Positions 10,366 through 20,278 of a stretch of 64,000 nucleotides of DNA are shown one piece after another (the stretch's first letter is position 1; every line of letters starts with the position of its first letter). Position numbers and translations under genes: made by a program. A model generated the notes under the pieces. It did not search any database, was not told the origin of the DNA, and worked only from the letters and a program-made list of their open reading frames with translations. This DNA is from Trifolium pratense. Lineage: Eukaryota > Streptophyta > Magnoliopsida > Fabales > Fabaceae. The stretch lies in assembly GCF_020283565.1 (NCBI RefSeq), contig NC_060060.1:68991257-69055256 (forward strand), read 5' to 3'.

Positions 10366-10715
10366 TTGTAGGAGTAACTCACTACCTTCTTGGTGGAATT
10401 GCCACAACGTGGACATTCTTCTTAGCAAGAATTATTGTAGTAGGATAATGGTTAGGAGGATTTGAAAAGCATCATGATATTAAAATTTTCAAGGTTTAGC
10501 CAAGGCTTAGCTTAGGACCCCCACTACTCGTCGTATTTGGTTTGGTATTGCTACCGCATATGACTTCGAGAGTCATGATGATATTACTGAGGAACCTCTT
10601 TATCAAAACATTTTTGCTTCTCATTTCGGACAATTAGCAATCATTTTTCTGTGGATTTTCGGGAATCTCTTTCATGTAACATGGGAAGGAAATTTTGAGG
10701 CATGGTACAGGATCT
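10366..10715 (+). pseudogene. Chloroplast DNA insertion (NUPT): end of psaA and start of psaB
   Basis: The end of psaA is readable as [16 protein letters not shown] followed by a stop at 10446. The normal short spacer follows, then the psaB start at 10474. Residues of psaB are clear: [24 protein letters not shown] and [16 protein letters not shown]. Changes against the plastid genes as I remember them are mainly C-to-T/G-to-A plus small indels (for example an extra T before 10464). Similarity stops near 10715. Psa proteins act in photosystem I in the plastid; this nuclear fragment is non-functional. Confidence 0.85.
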
Positions 10716-10948
10716 CTTTCTCTACGGATCACTTTCAATCTTTTATGGTGATAACATCCTGGCTTCATTCTTTATCCACCCTCCCCTCACATGATCCAAC
10801 ACTCAAGTGGCCCCTAAATTAATGCTCAAGAACCTCGACCAACATTATTAAAATAATCACAACACTAACTTAAATTTATTTATTTTATTTTTTAAAAAAC
10901 TTTGCTTATATTCCCATATTAAATTCACTTTCAAATATTATAATAATA
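10716..10948. other. Intergenic, nothing recognised
   Basis: Short AT-rich spacer between the plastid insertion and the MITE. A continuation of plastid homology beyond 10715 was not recognised. Confidence 0.4.
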
Positions 10949-11091
10949 CTCGCTATGGTCCTTGTTATAAGATAACTTTTTTTTGATTAATCGTAAAACT
11001 AATGTATCTGAATAATATTATAATCTAAATATATTAGTTTTACGATGAATTTAAAAAATCAAACTTCTCTTATAATGATAACTAGAGGGAG
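10949..11091. mobile_element. Stowaway-type MITE, 143 bp
   Basis: The element runs from CTCGCTATGGTCC to CTAGAGGGAG and is flanked by TA at 10947-10948 and 11092-11093, the Tc1/mariner-type target. Its centre is a long near-perfect inverted repeat (TCGTAAAACTAATGTA against ATATTAGTTTTACGA). It lies just upstream of the DUF688 gene leader. Confidence 0.75.
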
Positions 11092-11259
11092 TAGTACTAA
11101 AAAATGACCAAAGAAATGAGAAGAAAATTCAAAATTGGTCAGGCATAGTTTATTTGCACTCTGCACTGCAGCAGTACCAGCTGGTAATAATAATAATAAC
11201 TTCAGAAGTCAGAACCAAGCGGCAATACAAAAAAAAAAAAAAACAGTAACACAACACAA

Positions 11260-11466
11260 ACGTTAAAGAGTACGAACTCAAACATTTCTTTCTACTCTCA
11301 AACTCTTTCTATCTCTGTCTTGTTTCACTTTCACCCCTTTCTCGTGAAACATAGGAACCTTCGTTTTCATCTATCTTCTCTCAGGACCGATTAGGACTTT
11401 CAACTCTGCATTCACCGACTCTCCATAACAACAACGTCACTTCATTTCTGGGTCTGCTTCCTTTTC

Positions 11467-11516
<50 letters not shown>

Positions 11517-12503
11517 GTGTGTGTCGGTGTTTGTTTGGTTTGATGAATGGTACAGTGGGGTTTGTTTGAAGGTGAATGAAATTTTATTTTTTTTTTATTT
11601 TTAATTCGAATGCTTTCAATCAAAAAACTTAATGGTCCTTGTTCCTGTTTAATGAAGTGGCTCTTTAATACTAGTATTAATTAATTATTAAAATTATTAA
11701 TAAATAAAAGGAAATTCAACTTTGGTCTTAGCTTTAACCAATGAAACTGGTGTGTGTTTATCCTTGGTTAGGAATTAGGATGTGTTATACTACTTTCAGA
11801 TCAAACATTGGAATTGGAATTTCATATGAAGCCTACTATAGATTACATATCTTTCATTTGCCTATTCTTGATTATGACCTTTTTTAATTTATGCTATTCC
11901 AAGTACTGTTGAGACTATTTTATTTTTATTTTTAAATTTCATAAGGGTCAAATTGTATGCTACTTGGGAATTTTCTCATGCTTCCTATTGGTTAAGAAAA
12001 ATGGAATATTTGACTTACAATTTTTAATTTTTTACTCCATAGAATACAATTTGATATTTTGGTTTATGTTAGATACATCAGTAAATGGTTTTGTTCAATG
12101 GAAATGCTATTGAGAATATCTTTTAAAGTTCTACAATCTTGTAAAAAAAACTTAATAGGATAGTCTCTAATTGTATCATATTCCTATTATATGATTTGTT
12201 TATTGGATTTTTCATGTAGTCCAATATTGTAGGGTAGTGTTAGAATTAGCCTAAAGATATGAAAAATCTGACTAGCTATATCATGATTTAGACCTGAGCT
12301 CTATCTTCTTATTGTGACTTGTGAGTCATCTTTTTCAGTCATTCTCAATCATTATTGTATGATTGTGTCATCAATATTTGATTTCTTGTTATGTTATTTT
12401 CTTCTATATATTTCATAGAAAAGTTTAAGTTTTAATTTTTAGTCTATGCAAATGATAATGCTAAGTATGAGTTTCAATTTGACTTAGCTTTGATGTTTTA
12501 CAG
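11260..12503 (+). promoter_or_regulatory. Probable 5' leader exon and leader intron of the DUF688 gene
   Basis: A pyrimidine-rich stretch from about 11260, with a CT microsatellite at 11471-11513, looks like a plant 5' UTR. A plausible donor (AAG|GTGAAT near 11571) and an acceptor TTTTACAG at 12496-12503 would remove a leader intron of about 0.9 kb, placing the start codon about 30 nt into the next exon. No certain TATA box or transcription start can be named. The intron is AT-rich with no recognisable element. Confidence 0.45.
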
Positions 12504-12532
12504 AAGCTAAATACATGATACTAAAAACTCTG

Positions 12533-14712
12533 ATGGAAGAAAAACAGTTGGATTTTAATCAGCCAATTTTATCAGTAAGGCGATTCCCATCAACAGCACA
12601 ATCTGAAAGCGACAGTAAAAGGAAAACCGATAAGCCAATATCGAAGAGAACTCGTCTTCCTGGTTACAAATCAGAGTTAAAATCAGGTCCGGTGAGTAAC
12701 CCTGGAACTGTTCCTTTTGTATGGGAGAAGACTCCTGGAAGACCTATAGATGAGAGCAAAGTGCCAACAACAGCTATTGAAGGGCCTCTCGTCGCTCCTA
12801 AGCTTCCACCGGGAAGGGTTTTAAAAGTCGAACAGCAAGATTTTGATAAAATTCCTAAGGGCTCATCAGTTACTCGGTCCAGAACAGAAAGCACTGTTTC
12901 CAATTCTATGAGTGTTGCATCTTTGGATAGTAAAGATGCAAATCATGACAACCGAAAAGAAGAGATTTTGGAAAAGGAAAGTTCTGGTTCAGATAATGGG
13001 GATGAGACCTATCTAGATGCTCGTGATACACTTTCTAGAACCGAATCATTCTTCATGAACTGCAGTGTGAGTGGTATGAGTGGATGTGATGATCGAGAGG
13101 TTCAACCATCTGAAACTTTTTCGGCAGATCAACAGGCTCGTGATTTCATGATCGGTAGGTTTTTGCCTGCAGCAAAGGCTATGGCTTCTGACACGCCTCA
13201 TGTTCAATACGCCTCGAGGAAGCCAGTTGTGAGACGGGAACAACCCAGACTTGTAAGGAAAGTAGAAAGTGGAGCCAAGAAGTCCCGCCCCTTGGACCCG
13301 AAATGGCAAAAGGTTTTGCCACATTATGCACAAGATACGAGCATGGATGAAAGTGAAGACGAAATCGATGATGATAGATATGAAAGCCATGCACCTAAAG
13401 TTTGTGGGTTATTTCCTCGGTTCTGCCTTTTAAGTCCATTGCAAGGACTAAGAGTGGAGGATAAGATTGTAAATTCTGCAATTCATGGAGTGCAGGGTAA
13501 ATCGATTGTTTCTCGGAGAAAAAATGCAAAAGAGGTATTCATTATTCCCAACCTTTTTTGCTTTTGTTATTATTTCACCTTAGGTTCTAATATTCTTTTT
13601 TTTCTTTTTTTCTCCCCCTGCAGCATGCCAGAACTGTTAATTATGGGAAAGAGTCCCAATCTAAGCATGATATTGATCCACATCGAAGAGGTTGCGACAA
13701 ATTACCAACCTCTGTCAGAACTCGATTTGAATCAACCTGTGAAAGCCCTGCCGTTGAGAAAACTCTATATGTAGATTCTGTACAGGAGGTTTCTTCTGAA
13801 ATGAATTGTCGAACTGATCACAGAGAAGATGATTTCGAGACTTTAAGAAAAGACAGCAGCATCGATAAAATTACTTCTATAGAGTCTTCAATTGACGATA
13901 GCAAACACATGGTTGTTGTGGATGCAAAATCAGCATTACAGCCAAAAGGTTTGGTGTTTCTTGATTCAACTCTTCTGGTTTGTTCTGATAAATCAAGTGA
14001 TGATATGCAAATGAAGAAAACGACTAATCATTCCAACAAAATAAACACAGAAAAGCAAGGAAGTAACATAGATCGCGATTTTAGTACCGCGTCAAGGCTA
14101 GAAATGGCCGAAGACAAGAAAATAGAATCAAAAAATGAAGTTCCAAGCAATAAAATAAGTTCCAACGGACTAATTCAGAATCCTGCTCCATGGAGAAACT
14201 TGCAGTTGTCTAGTGACTCGGAATTTGGTTTAAAGATCCAACGTGCTGCAAAATTGGTTGATCAAGAACACGCTCATGTTCGTGACTCTAATGAGAACCT
14301 CAGTAATTTGACTAGCTTAAAGGTGGTAGGTGGCATGAAGAATGAATCAGAAAACCAGTTTCTTATGAAGCTAGGCCACACAAAGACGTCAAATGCAAGC
14401 TCTTTGAAGGTTCCTCTTGCTCTTCCTTCCCCAAAAGCTCCTTCAGAGTCTTGGCTTAAGCGCACTTTACCTACAGTTTCCTCCAAGAATATCTCTTCAC
14501 GGTCTCACCTTGCTGCCGGCATTCATGCACCAGCTCAAACTCCCAATGCAGCATTACTCGATTATCGTGGGCATCTGCGGTTTGCTGAGGTAATTCATTT
14601 AATTCTTTTCATCGTTTCACGTAACTGTTATCCCTCATGTGGTTGATGATGATGCTTATATTCCTTCGTTTTTTCTTTCTTACAGGAACTGGCACCAATT
14701 CCGGAAGCCTGA
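12533..14712 (+). CDS. DUF688-family protein, three coding exons, 664 aa
   Basis: Coding exons are 12533-13534, 13624-14589 and 14686-14712. Both introns are phase 0 with GT..AG ends (89 and 96 nt), and the joined frame has no stop until TGA at 14710-14712. I chose ATG 12533 (MEEKQLDFNQP) because that is how relatives start as I recall; an in-frame ATG at 12515 would add six residues. The family hallmark PGTVPFVWEKTPG is at residues 57-69, PKLPPGR follows at 89-95, and a CGLFPRFCLLSPLQG block lies near residue 290. The rest is Ser/Lys/Asp-rich and probably disordered. There is no signal peptide or membrane segment. Function is unknown; Arabidopsis relatives are only named by the domain. The last exon adds eight residues only. 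Confidence 0.85.
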
Positions 14713-15837
14713 GTTTTGTTTTTTGAGTCAATGTAATTATTTGCTCTTTGTTTTCATAGGTTGGTCTCCTTTTTGGTTCTATATACATATAGGTGGTATA
14801 TATATAGTTCAAAGTTTAAAACTACAAATCACAATTGTCTTTTAATCCTGTAAATTAAAAGTAATAAGTGTTTTTAATTCTAAATTGTGTAAATTACACC
14901 ATCTTAATGGTGATATGTTCCTGAAATAATTTGGAGCAAAGGTCGTTAGCCCAAAAATAGTTGTATCTTCAAAAGATGCTACAGAGAATAATTTTATGAT
15001 AATTGAAGATGTTGCTGTTCAAGTTTCTTCAACTGTGGAGTGAATTGTTATTAGTCTTAGTATTGGTGTGTGATGAAATTCAGATACCAACAGATTCACG
15101 CTATTTGTTGGCAAAATTACTGTTTTTCAATTGATTCTGAAAATTGGATTTGCTACCGAAGTGGCCAATCTAACATGAACTTTGTGTGTAGTTTAAAATA
15201 TTCTTCATGTGGTAGGAGCCTAGGAGGTTTGAAATTGTACTCGAGTCTATATCCCGGGTTGTTAGAGGTGTATACTCCCTCTGGTCTCCAGCAAAACTTC
15301 ACTTTTTAGGTTCATTCATTATCTAATGTATCTCCGCTCTGACTATATACATTAGTTAATGAATGAATCTAATGAATGTATGTGCTCTGATTATATACAT
15401 TATCGGTGGTCTTTTAAAGACATTTTAGGTTTCACAATGATCATTTAATCAAAAAAAAATGTCTGAATTGATATGACCGTTAGTCACAATAGTCATCTCC
15501 ATTAATTTGTTTTAATCTGAACCGTTTGATATTTTTGTTAAAAATGTAACGGTAGGATTTGCTTGTCTATTGAAGTAATGGTGAACCATCATCAAGTAAA
15601 TATTTCTCTTGTTGTTCATCTTCTTCTTCTCTCTTGTTCTTCATCTTCATCACCAACTTCATCAAAAGCAAACCCCAAAAAAAAAAAAACTAGATCCAAA
15701 AATATAGTTTGCAAACTGAAACAGTCGCAAGCTAACCGGCGCCGGTCGCCGGAGGGTTTCTATTTCTTTAATCAAAACAGATCGTTGTTGACAAAAGTTG
15801 AACTTAAACACTTTAATCAAAACGGATCGTTGTGCTC
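14713..15837. other. 3' flank of the DUF688 gene and intergenic DNA
   Basis: The 3' UTR presumably lies in the first few hundred bases; no clear poly-A site was fixed. An open stretch at 14942-15043 (containing SPKIVVSSKDATEN, then a stop) has codon-like texture but no partner. Around 15405-15500 is a degraded single arm of the CCCTTAAAGACATTTTTGG-type fold-back family seen at 18350, 50828 and 59900. At 15600-15740 is a Ser-rich open stretch that I do not recognise. Confidence 0.4.
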
Positions 15838-16167
15838 TGACTAAGTGTTTATATACTAGAGGCAATTCTCACCTTACAAGCCGGTTTTGTAAGGTTGAGT
15901 TAGACCCAATACTCATTTCTAAGATGGTATCAGAGCCTCTTCACGATCTGTTGGGCCACCTGTTATCAGGTTTCCACAATCGGGCCACCTACCGTTTATA
16001 TCCACGCACCAAGCCCAATAGTGCTGGGCGTGAGGGGGTGTGTTAAGACTTAAGAGTCCCACATCGGTTGAGAGATGGCCTGACTAAGTGTTTATATACT
16101 AGAGGCAATCATCACCTTACAAGCCAATTTTGTAAGGTTGAGTTAGGCCCAATACTCATTTCTAAGA
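15838..16167 (+). mobile_element. TRIM (short non-autonomous LTR retrotransposon)
   Basis: The right LTR is 16041-16167 (TGTTAAGACTTAAGAGTCCC...TCTAAGA). The left LTR, 15838-15924, lacks its first 40 or so bases. Between them lie a primer site for initiator tRNA-Met (TGGTATCAGAGCC at 15925) and, just before the right LTR, a purine tract (GGGCGTGAGGGGG). The internal part is about 116 bp and cannot code. The LTRs contain the AGTCCCACATCGG motif common in plant TRIMs. Mobility would depend on proteins from other elements. Confidence 0.8.
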
Positions 16168-16742
16168 TTTTCTCCATTAGTTTCTCTTTGGAACCTTTGC
16201 TGAGGTGATTTTAAAAAAGAACAAGAGAAATCCTTTGTTGATGAGTGTTTATGCAAAGGATGCTTTTAGAAGTTTTGTTGAGTTGTTACAAAAGGGTCGA
16301 TGTGATGCATTGTTTGAGAGTTGTGTGTGTTGAAAAATTGATTATTGAGTTTATGAAGCAAGGTGGAGTGAAGAGAAGATGGGTTTGAGGTTTAAGGATT
16401 GGGTTTGTAAACTCCAAATTTTGAGATCTGGTTTTTTTCTTTTCTTTTCTGGGTTTGTTTGATGAACATTGCTTAAGACATGATGATGTTGGTAGGTCGG
16501 AGAAGAAGGTGGTAGTTGCTGCGTAAAAAGTGGGGATTTGAGGAAGAAGGTCATGGTTCAATTGCATGTTGTTGGGTTTCAACTTCATTTTGCTGGGTTA
16601 ATGTTTCTCGGACTTTCATTATTTATTTATTTATTTTTTAAAATTTGGGTTAAAGAATTTTTTCTGGGTTTTATTTGAAAATATGGATTTTGTATGAAGA
16701 TGATGAAGAAGATGATGAAGAAATAGAGAAAAAAAATTATTA
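16168..16742. other. Intergenic, nothing recognised
   Basis: Open frames here are short, low in complexity and without recognisable motifs. GATGATGAAGAAGATGATG at about 16699 is a simple repeat. Confidence 0.4.
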
Positions 16743-17934
16743 ACTTCGTCCCCAATTATAAGACTCTGTTTGATAAAAATGTACTATTCATTTTTTAACT
16801 GTATTTTTTTAATAATATATAAATGTAAATATTAGCATATAAGATCTTGTTCAACTTGTTTTGATAAGTATTTTCAAAATATTAAAGGCAAAATTACACT
16901 GAAGGTCCTTTATCTTATTTATTTGTAACACTTTGGTCCTTTATTTTTTTTTTTGTAAAGTTTAAGTCCTTTATCTTTTGTACTACACACGTATAGGTCC
17001 TTTTTTTCGTTTTTTATTAAAAAAGACTGATGTGGCAGGCCACATAGGAATATTTAATTTTTAAAAAATATTTTTTTTATTAAAATTATAAAATCCATGT
17101 ATGTTCATCATCTTCTTCATACCTTCATCATCATCTTCATATATTCATCATTTTCATCCTTAACCAAAATCAATTTCTTCCCAAATGCACTTCAAAATAG
17201 TATCAATCTCTATGTGTTTTGTTTACATCAATGTTCTCCTAAACTACAAAATTGAAATCCCCAATTTTCATTAAACCCTAAAATTCCCAAAATCTCCAAA
17301 ATTCATAAAAATAAAATTAACCCATAAACAAATTCTGGAGTTTAACCCAAAAATAGCCCCATATCATCAATCATTATGGTAGATTATTGATTGTTTCCAA
17401 GTGAAGTGAATAAATCATCAATAAATAGAAAGAATGAAATGACATAATATCAAAATGTAGAGAGGCATCATGAGGAATGTTGCAACAAAAACTATACTCA
17501 TGTAATAGTCAGAACCAACAAGAGCTCAGACCACCCATAAAAATTGGGTTTTGGGTTAAAATCTAGAATTTGTTTCTCAATTGATTTTAATTTTATGAAG
17601 GAGGTGATGAACATGAGATGATTGTTCATATGAATTTTAGAATTTAAATTTTTAATATTAAAAAATATAAGATTTTCTTACATGGCTTGCCAACTCATAT
17701 TTTTTAAATAAATAAAAAAAAAGGACCTATATGTGCGTAGTACAAAAGATAAAGGACTTAAACGTTACAAAAAAATATAAAGGATTAAAGTGTTACGAAT
17801 AAATAAGATAAAGGACCTCTGATGTAATTTTGCCAATATTAAATTTTTATAATTTTTAGTAATAAACAATTAAAGATATTAATGATCAAAATTGTGTGTA
17901 ATGGTCAAACAAGATCTTATAATTAGGGACTAGT
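16743..17934. mobile_element. Stowaway-like MITE split by a Mutator-type element
   Basis: The left half is 16743-16886 and the right half 17844-17934. The ends match as inverted repeats: CGTCCCCAATTATAAGACTCTGTTT against the inverse of AAACAAGATCTTATAATTAGGGACTAG (given in outline). A related intact copy is at 55955-56243. The halves are separated by the element at 16887-17834 and its 9-bp target duplication. Confidence 0.65.
16887..17834. mobile_element. Mutator-type non-autonomous element, 948 bp, 9-bp target duplication
   Basis: The ends are GGCAAAATTACA and its inverse TGTAATTTTGCC. The arms remain complementary for about 150 bp (repeated AAGGTCCTTTATCTTATTTATT and TAAGTCCTTTATCTTTTGTAC-type phrases). 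AATATTAAA occurs at 16878-16886 and again at 17835-17843. Long terminal inverted repeats plus 9-bp duplications identify Mutator-like elements. The middle (about 17060-17690) is AT-rich and has no transposase. Confidence 0.85.
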
Positions 17935-18349
17935 TGATAATGGTGCATCGGTAAATATAGTGGACATTCAAAATTTAATGGCTATTTTTTTTTTGCATAA
18001 TAAATTCAATGACTATTTTGTTTCAATAAGACCAAACGGCTTAAATTAACAGAATAATTGAGATCCATGGTGACATGTAATTGTGGTTCACCTAATACAT
18101 TTAGTATTAAAAACTAACGGAAATGATCATTGTGATTAACGAGAAAATGGTGCATTCATGCATTCGGTTTATTATGCACCCTTTGATTGAAATCAAATGA
18201 TTCATAATTATTGTTATAAAATATACCAAAATGTATTGATCAGATTTAATGGCTGAGATTCACATACAGTCACTTTTTGACCGCAAAAAATCCATATCTG
18301 ATTAACGGTCTTATAGTTAAGAATCAATGAGAACATTTTTTTTTTGGCT

Positions 18350-18755
18350 TAATTAGTCTTTTAGTCCCTTAAAGATATTTTAGGTTTCACAATTGTCCAT
18401 TAAAGAAAAAAAGATCATGATTGGTCCTTAAAGACACATCTGTTTTTCAATTGGTCATTTCCGTCAAATTTTTACAAAAAAGTTAGTTTTAGTAGACTGT
18501 ATTGTGGATGTCGTGTAAGTGGTCCACCAAAAACCTTATTAATTTTTAAAATTTTAACTATTGGAATTTTTTGTTATATTTGGAGTTAAAATTTAACGGA
18601 AATGACCAATATGGCAAAAATATATGTCTTTAAGGGATCAATCCGGGCCTTTTTTTTTCTTTAAGAGACCAATCCAGACCTTTTTTTCCTTTAAGAAACT
18701 ATTATAAAACTTAAAATCTCTTTAAGAGACCAATAAATTAATTAATTTTTTTTTT
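18350..18755. repeat. Fold-back repeat of the GGCTTAATTAGT/CCCTTAAAG family
   Basis: The left arm, with GGCTTAATTAGT then CCCTTAAAGATATTTTAGG, and the right arm, with CTTAAAATCTCTTTAAGAGACCAATAAATTAATTAA (outline), are imperfect inverted repeats. Related copies lie at 50828-51110 and 59900-60187. No coding capacity; superfamily uncertain. Confidence 0.6.
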
Positions 18756-18799
18756 TTTTAAGGCACTGCGAATCCTAAAATGTAAAAGAATCCTAAAAT

Positions 18800-18881
18800 G
18801 TAAAAGAATAAAGGGAGAAAGAAAGAAGATGAGATGAGAGGGAAGAGTTTTGATTTAAGTGACGCGGTTGAAAGGAAGCCC

Positions 18882-18943
<62 letters not shown>

Positions 18944-19046
18944 CTAGCTGGCTCTCTGTCGGAAAGAAAGATCCCTCTCTAAAACCACGTGACTCACCAC
19001 CTCATATATATCGCTTTCTCCACACCTTCTTCTTCCATCAAAACCC

Positions 19047-19102
<56 letters not shown>

Positions 19103-19557
19103 CCTCGTTTCCATCATCACGCACTTCTTCCTTCACTGTCTTATTCTCTCAACTCCTTTTGTCGTGTGCTTTACTTTTTCCAGCATTTCAGCGCTCATTC
19201 AGATTCAAATGCTATTATTCCACCATTAATGCTTCGATCTTCTTCTACGGTATCATTACTACTTCTCTTTTGTCTCTTTCTTCTTCGTCAACGCATTCTT
19301 CTATTTTACTTGCCGCCAATTTTATTTAATTCCGTTACTAAACCTTCTTCATTTTCATGCATTTTTCTTATACAAATAATAATTAATTAAATTGGTTTTG
19401 ATGCTTGCATAGATTTTATATGATTCAACTAACCGCTTCAATTTAGGATCTTTCTTGTTTTTGTTTTTCTACTGTTTACTGTTTAGCAGAGTACTCATAA
19501 TAATAATAATTATTTAATATGAAATCTGATCTTTCTTCTCATTTAATTTAGAATAAA

Positions 19558-19613
<56 letters not shown>

Positions 19614-20278
19614 GTAAGAAAATTAATGTTGAATGTGGATAAAAGTGAAAGGTTTGGTAGTATTAGAATTTAGAATTATAATTCAACAATTGTTGGGACG
19701 AGAAATGGAAGAAACTGAAGGAAAGTGTTAGAATTCTGAATCTGATCTTGTGTATTTTTATGAGAAAATATGAATAACTTAAAATGTGTGTGGGTACAGT
19801 ATTTATAGTTTGAGTTGTTTCTGCTTGTAATTGTAACAGACTATAACTAATCAACTGTTAGTTACGATAACTCAAACAGAACTAAGTTAGCTTCCATATG
19901 AAGCTGTACTCTATAGTCCGACTTAAATGCGCACGAGTAAACATCGCAACAACTATATATTATTGCTTAAATAAGAATGGATAGTCAGTACATTAACTGA
20001 CTGTCGGTTAATGTAAAAACTTATGGGCGAATATGGGAGAAAATCTTTGATATATCAAAAAAAGAGATTAATAAGGAACTTCCTTAGTTGGGCAGTCATT
20101 TATACCATACCTTGTATTTGGTTCGTGCAGGTTATGTTGTCTCCAGCTTGAAGCAGTTGGAGTTGCTTAAGTATTTGTTTCAATGATTTGTGGTTTCAGA
20201 GCTACCTTCTGTTTTGATACACCTCTTATGGATTGAGAAGTGTGGAGAAATGGTTTTAAATTCAGAATTTATAAAAAC
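18800..20278 (+). promoter_or_regulatory. 5' leader region of the Raf-like kinase gene
   Basis: Two CT microsatellites (18884-18939 and 19052-19098) sit in a pyrimidine-rich zone typical of plant leaders. A possible TATA (CATATATATCG near 19003) lies between them. A leader intron is likely, with a donor near 19248 and an acceptor TTCGTGCAG ending near 20130. The putative intron holds an ATT repeat at 19558-19613. Open frames over the CT tracts are artefacts. Confidence 0.45.

Noticed and set aside
10474..10716. psaB as a functional gene
   Set aside because: It is a short, mutated fragment of a plastid gene without its remaining 700 or so codons.
13046..13394. Minus-strand frames opposite DUF688 exon 1
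   Set aside because: Shadow frames of the real coding exon with no own features.
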